This document shows, one piece after another, positions 1 to 6,384 of a stretch of 6,384 nucleotides of DNA. The stretch covers positions 582,869 to 589,252 of the forward strand of contig NZ_GL831112.1 in the NCBI RefSeq assembly GCF_000188295.1, in the 5' to 3' direction. The DNA comes from Streptococcus vestibularis ATCC 49124. GTDB taxonomy: Bacteria; Bacillota; Bacilli; Lactobacillales; Streptococcaceae. How positions within the stretch are numbered: position 1 is the first letter of the stretch; each line of letters opens with the position of its first letter. Position numbers and translations under genes: made by a program. Below the pieces are notes generated by a model. That model worked only from the letters and a program-made list of their open reading frames with translations. It had not been told where the DNA came from and did no database searches.

Positions 1-78
1 GACAATATCGAAAAAATCATTGAAAGTGCCTGGGCATGGCATTTAAGCCATCCAAAAGGGTACGATGATCGAGGATAA
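1..78 (+). CDS. galE: UDP-glucose 4-epimerase, C-terminal end only
   Basis: The frame is open from base 1 and ends at TAA 76-78, giving the last 25 residues of a protein. They include the stretch IIESAWAWHLSHPKGYDD, which I recognise as the typical C-terminal tail of streptococcal GalE (an 'ESAW.WH..HP.GY' ending). GalE is a cytoplasmic, NAD-dependent short-chain dehydrogenase/reductase that interconverts UDP-galactose and UDP-glucose in the Leloir pathway. The catalytic Tyr-Lys pair and the NAD-binding glycine motif lie upstream of the window, so nothing can be said about whether the gene is intact. The call rests on this short tail and on the galM-lacS-lacZ context, which matches the galKTEM-lacSZ order of the S. 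salivarius/S. thermophilus group. A terminator-like hairpin follows 21 bp after the stop. Confidence 0.85.
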   Translation, partial: DNIEKIIESAWAWHLSHPKGYDDRG

Positions 79-87
79 TTAAAATAA

Positions 88-116
88 TAAACAAAGGGTC
101 AAAGAGTATATATAAT
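88..116 (+). promoter_or_regulatory. Candidate sigma-A promoter for galM
   Basis: A perfect -10 box TATAAT (111-116) lies 17 bp after TAAACA (88-93), a 4/6 match to TTGACA. The predicted start is near 122-124, inside the right arm of the galE terminator, so RNA from this promoter would lack the left arm and escape the terminator. From memory, a promoter upstream of galM was mapped experimentally in S. salivarius; I cannot confirm that it is this exact site. In such A/T-rich DNA a chance -10 is possible. Confidence 0.55.
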
Positions 117-136
117 TGTTGTACTCTTTGTTTTTT
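100..136 (+). terminator. Rho-independent terminator after galE (probably partial)
   Basis: CAAAGAGTA (100-108) pairs perfectly with TACTCTTTG (122-130), a 9-bp stem that can be extended by a T-G and an A-T pair (109-110 with 120-121). Six T residues (131-136) follow at once. The stem is A/T-rich, with only four G-C pairs, so termination is probably incomplete and some gal transcript may read into galM. It separates the galKTE unit from galM-lacSZ. Confidence 0.75.
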
Positions 137-140
137 GAGG
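137..140 (+). promoter_or_regulatory. galM ribosome binding site
   Basis: GAGG sits 7 bp before ATG 148, directly after the terminator T-run. It is a moderate Shine-Dalgarno match and supports the 148 start. Confidence 0.75.
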
Positions 141-147
141 AAATAAT

Positions 148-1194
148 ATGAAAATAAGCTGCGAAATTATTGGAAAAGTTGATTCAGGCGATGTCAGTAA
201 AATTTCAATGGAAAATAATAATGGTGTTGTCATTTCCACACTCACAACAGGTGCTACACTTCAGGAGTTTTTGGTTCCAACGGAAACTGGTGCTCTTAAA
301 AATATAGTACTTGGTTTCAGTGATTACGAGGATTACTATAAGAATAATTTATGTGCCTGCCAGTCCATTGGTAGGGTTGCTGGAAGAATTGGGAAAGCTT
401 CGTATACTCATAATATGGTTCTTTATAGCCTTCCTAAGAATGAGGGAGAAAACTGTTTACATGGCGGTCCAAAAGGAATGCAGGTTCAAAATTGGAACTA
501 TGTCACAAACCTGAATGATGAATATGTTGAGACAAAATTTATTAGAAGACTTTATTCAAGTGTAGATGGCTTTCCTGGTGATGTGACAGTCTCTATTAGT
601 TATAGACTTAACAATAATAACCGCTTAACAATACTCTTTGAAGCCTTCGATGTTACAGAGTCAACAGTCTTTAATCCGACGAACCATGTTTACTTTAATC
701 TTAGCGACAAACAGGATTTATCAAGTCATGAGTTACAAATCTATTCAGACTATCGTTTAGAGTTGGATTCTGAGTTAATTCCTACTGGACAAAAAATTAA
801 TGTAGATGGAACGAATTATGATTTCAGAAAGACAACTGACTTACTACCTCGAATTGAAGAAAATCAAGGTTTTGATGATGCTTTTGTAGTAGGTGGTGAA
901 ACTTGTGATCATGTGAAAGAAGTAGCTATTTTACATGATAAAGAAAGCGGAGATGGTATCGAAATCTTCTCAAACAGAAATGGTTTAGTCATTTTTACGA
1001 TGGATGATATCGAAGATAATATTTACTTTGCAAGAGATAAAGGCAAAATGGCAAAAGGGCGTGAAGCTATTGCTATGGAAGCTCAAACCCTTCCAGATGC
1101 CGTTAATCACAAAGGTTTTGGAGATATTATCTTAGATAAAGGTCATAGTGTAAACTATGAAATTGGCTTCCAATACTTTAATTCATCAAAATAA
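148..1194 (+). CDS. galM: Aldose 1-epimerase (galactose mutarotase)
   Basis: This 348-residue cytoplasmic enzyme interconverts beta- and alpha-D-galactose, supplying the alpha form that galactokinase needs after LacZ releases beta-galactose. Length and motifs fit the GalM family (about 340 aa, single beta-sandwich domain). Visible motifs are GRVAGRI (75-81, substrate Arg80), ENCLHGG (101-107, His105), NPTNHVYFNL (176-185, His180 as the expected catalytic acid), FDDAF (242-246, the substrate-binding Asp) and MEAQTLPDAVNH (310-321, Glu311 as the expected catalytic base). All key residues are present, so the enzyme should be active. There is no signal peptide. The start at 148 is backed by GAGG 7 bp upstream. 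Arginine codons are mostly AGA/AGG (8 of 12), unlike lacS, which suggests lower expression. No terminator follows, so its transcript may continue into lacSZ. Confidence 0.95.
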   Translation: MKISCEIIGKVDSGDVSKISMENNNGVVISTLTTGATLQEFLVPTETGALKNIVLGFSDYEDYYKNNLCACQSIGRVAGRIGKASYTHNMVLYSLPKNEGENCLHGGPKGMQVQNWNYVTNLNDEYVETKFIRRLYSSVDGFPGDVTVSISYRLNNNNRLTILFEAFDVTESTVFNPTNHVYFNLSDKQDLSSHELQIYSDYRLELDSELIPTGQKINVDGTNYDFRKTTDLLPRIEENQGFDDAFVVGGETCDHVKEVAILHDKESGDGIEIFSNRNGLVIFTMDDIEDNIYFARDKGKMAKGREAIAMEAQTLPDAVNHKGFGDIILDKGHSVNYEIGFQYFNSSK

Positions 1195-1201
1195 TCATGT
1201 A

Positions 1202-1230
1202 TTAGTAAAAGTTTAGTAAAAAACACTAAA
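1202..1230 (+). promoter_or_regulatory. Candidate GalR operator/activator site upstream of lacS
   Basis: TTAGTAAAA occurs twice (1202-1210 and 1213-1221), offset by 11 bp, about one helical turn. The second copy also forms an inverted repeat, TTTAGT (1212-1217) with ACTAAA (1225-1230). The palindrome centre (1221) is 14 bp upstream of the -35 box, roughly -49 from the predicted start. Work on S. thermophilus CNRZ 302, recalled from memory, found that GalR (LacI family) activates both the gal and lac operons; this position would suit an activator. Assigning the repeat to GalR is inference. Confidence 0.5.
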
Positions 1231-1234
1231 ATTA

Positions 1235-1263
1235 TTGACTGCATAAACTAATTCCCATATAAT
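1235..1263 (+). promoter_or_regulatory. Main lacSZ promoter (sigma-A type)
   Basis: TTGACT (1235-1240, 5/6 match) and TATAAT (1258-1263, perfect) are separated by the ideal 17 bp. Predicted transcription start is about 1269-1271, giving a short leader of about 27 nt before lacS. It is the best promoter in the window and drives the two-gene lacS-lacZ unit. Confidence 0.9.
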
Positions 1264-1276
1264 GTAAACGTATTCA
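1262..1276 (+). promoter_or_regulatory. cre site (CcpA operator) of the lac operon
   Basis: ATGTAAACGTATTCA matches the catabolite-responsive consensus WTGNAANCGNWNNCW at every defined position. It overlaps the last two bases of the -10 box and covers the predicted start point, a placement expected to block RNA polymerase when CcpA/HPr(Ser-P) binds. CcpA control of the lac operon is known in S. thermophilus. Confidence 0.85.
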
Positions 1277-1282
1277 AATGAT

Positions 1283-1288
1283 AGGAGG
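1283..1288 (+). promoter_or_regulatory. lacS ribosome binding site
   Basis: AGGAGG is a full-strength Shine-Dalgarno, 8 bp before ATG 1297. It fixes the lacS start and fits high expression. Confidence 0.9.
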
Positions 1289-1296
1289 TTTTCGAA

Positions 1297-6215
<4,919 letters not shown>

Positions 6216-6250
6216 GTAGTTGTTAGGAATCTAGTTGTACATTATTTGAT

Positions 6251-6293
6251 AAACATAAAAGAGAAGCTTTGGAGACTTCTCTTTTCATGTTTT
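6251..6293 (+). terminator. Rho-independent terminator of the lac operon
   Basis: AAAAGAGAAG (6257-6266) pairs perfectly with CTTCTCTTTT (6276-6285) around a 9-nt loop. After a single bulged C (6286), AAACAT (6251-6256) pairs with ATGTTT (6287-6292), giving 16 pairs in all. The core stem has a poly-A left flank and a poly-T right flank, so it could work in both directions. It lies 35 bp after the lacZ stop, and no other gene fits between. Confidence 0.9.
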
Positions 6294-6305
6294 AAAGGGG
6301 ATTAA

Positions 6306-6384
6306 ATCATTAGTGTGTTAGTATCTGCCAAAAATCTACAAGCGGTACTGATTAGCACTCCAACACATTATAAATATATTTCAA
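6306..6384 (+). pseudogene. Fragment resembling a Gfo/Idh/MocA-family oxidoreductase, 5' end missing
   Basis: After an in-frame TAA (6303-6305) the frame stays open to the window edge. It encodes LQAVLISTPTHY (6336-6371) within a slightly longer match. This resembles the 'D-A-V-x-I-x-T-P-x-x-x-H' strand and loop in the NAD(P)-binding domain of Gfo/Idh/MocA dehydrogenases. In that family the motif usually lies about 60 or more residues after the start, behind a GxGxxG Rossmann motif. Here the lac terminator is only about 13 bp upstream of the frame, so the N-terminal part cannot be present. A weak AAAGGGGA (6294-6301) and a GTG (6315) could initiate a short product, but that would lack the nucleotide-binding loop. 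The likeliest reading is a decayed remnant continuing beyond the window. The family call rests on one short motif and is tentative. Confidence 0.45.

Noticed and set aside
1212..1230. TTTAGT/ACTAAA hairpin as a terminator after galM
   Set aside because: The 6-bp stem has one G-C pair and no T-run follows. A protein-binding palindrome is a better explanation.
6246..6274. TTGATA (6246-6251) as a -35 box for a downstream gene
   Set aside because: The sequence 17 bp downstream (TTGGAG) is not a -10 box, and the site overlaps the lac terminator.
6352..6360. TTAGCACTC, an exact left half of the CIRCE (HrcA) operator
   Set aside because: The required right half GAGTGCTAA is absent after the 9-bp spacer (6370-6378 reads ATAAATATA). 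The bases also lie inside the putative oxidoreductase codons, so this is probably chance.
6311..6370. Possible two-part RNA fold: 6311-6319 with 6362-6370, and 6320-6328 with 6342-6349
   Set aside because: The stems include G-U pairs, a bulge and a 12-nt one-sided internal loop, and they overlap the apparent coding fragment. No known RNA family was recognised, and such pairings are common by chance.

Overview
The window is a chromosomal segment from a low-GC Gram-positive bacterium, almost certainly a streptococcus of the salivarius group (S. salivarius, S. vestibularis or S. thermophilus). The gene order galE-galM-lacS-lacZ, all on the + strand, is the 3' half of the galKTEM-lacSZ cluster known from this group. 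The LacS protein has the same length (634 aa) and the same functional residue numbers (K373, H376, E379, H537, H552) as the S. thermophilus transporter. From memory, LacS and LacZ differ from S. thermophilus at scattered residues (for example the second LacS residue, Gly instead of Glu). That makes S. salivarius or S. vestibularis somewhat more likely, but it was not checked by alignment.

Layout: 1-78 is the last 25 codons of galE. The 69-bp galE-galM spacer holds a rho-independent terminator whose loop carries a consensus -10 box, so it probably also contains a galM promoter. Positions 148-1194 are galM (galactose mutarotase). The 102-bp galM-lacS spacer holds repeated half-sites that may bind the regulator GalR, then a strong sigma-A promoter (TTGACT-N17-TATAAT), then a cre site for CcpA covering the start point, then a consensus Shine-Dalgarno. 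Positions 1297-3201 are lacS (lactose/galactose transporter with a fused IIA domain). After a 2-bp gap, 3204-6215 is lacZ (GH2 beta-galactosidase). A strong hairpin terminator at about 6251-6293 closes the operon. The last ~80 bp encode a 5'-truncated fragment that resembles a Gfo/Idh/MocA-family oxidoreductase and runs off the window.

How it works together: LacS brings lactose in, either with protons or in exchange for galactose. LacZ splits it to glucose and beta-galactose. GalM converts beta- to alpha-galactose, and GalE (with GalK and GalT upstream, outside the window) completes the Leloir pathway. Control appears layered: CcpA at the cre site, a probable GalR site just upstream of the lac -35 box, and HPr-dependent phosphorylation of the LacS IIA domain.

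This is a well-studied type of locus and I see no new system in it. The items most worth checking are the terminator/promoter overlap before galM, the half-site array before lacS, the sharp codon-usage difference between galM and lacS, and the oxidoreductase remnant after lacZ.
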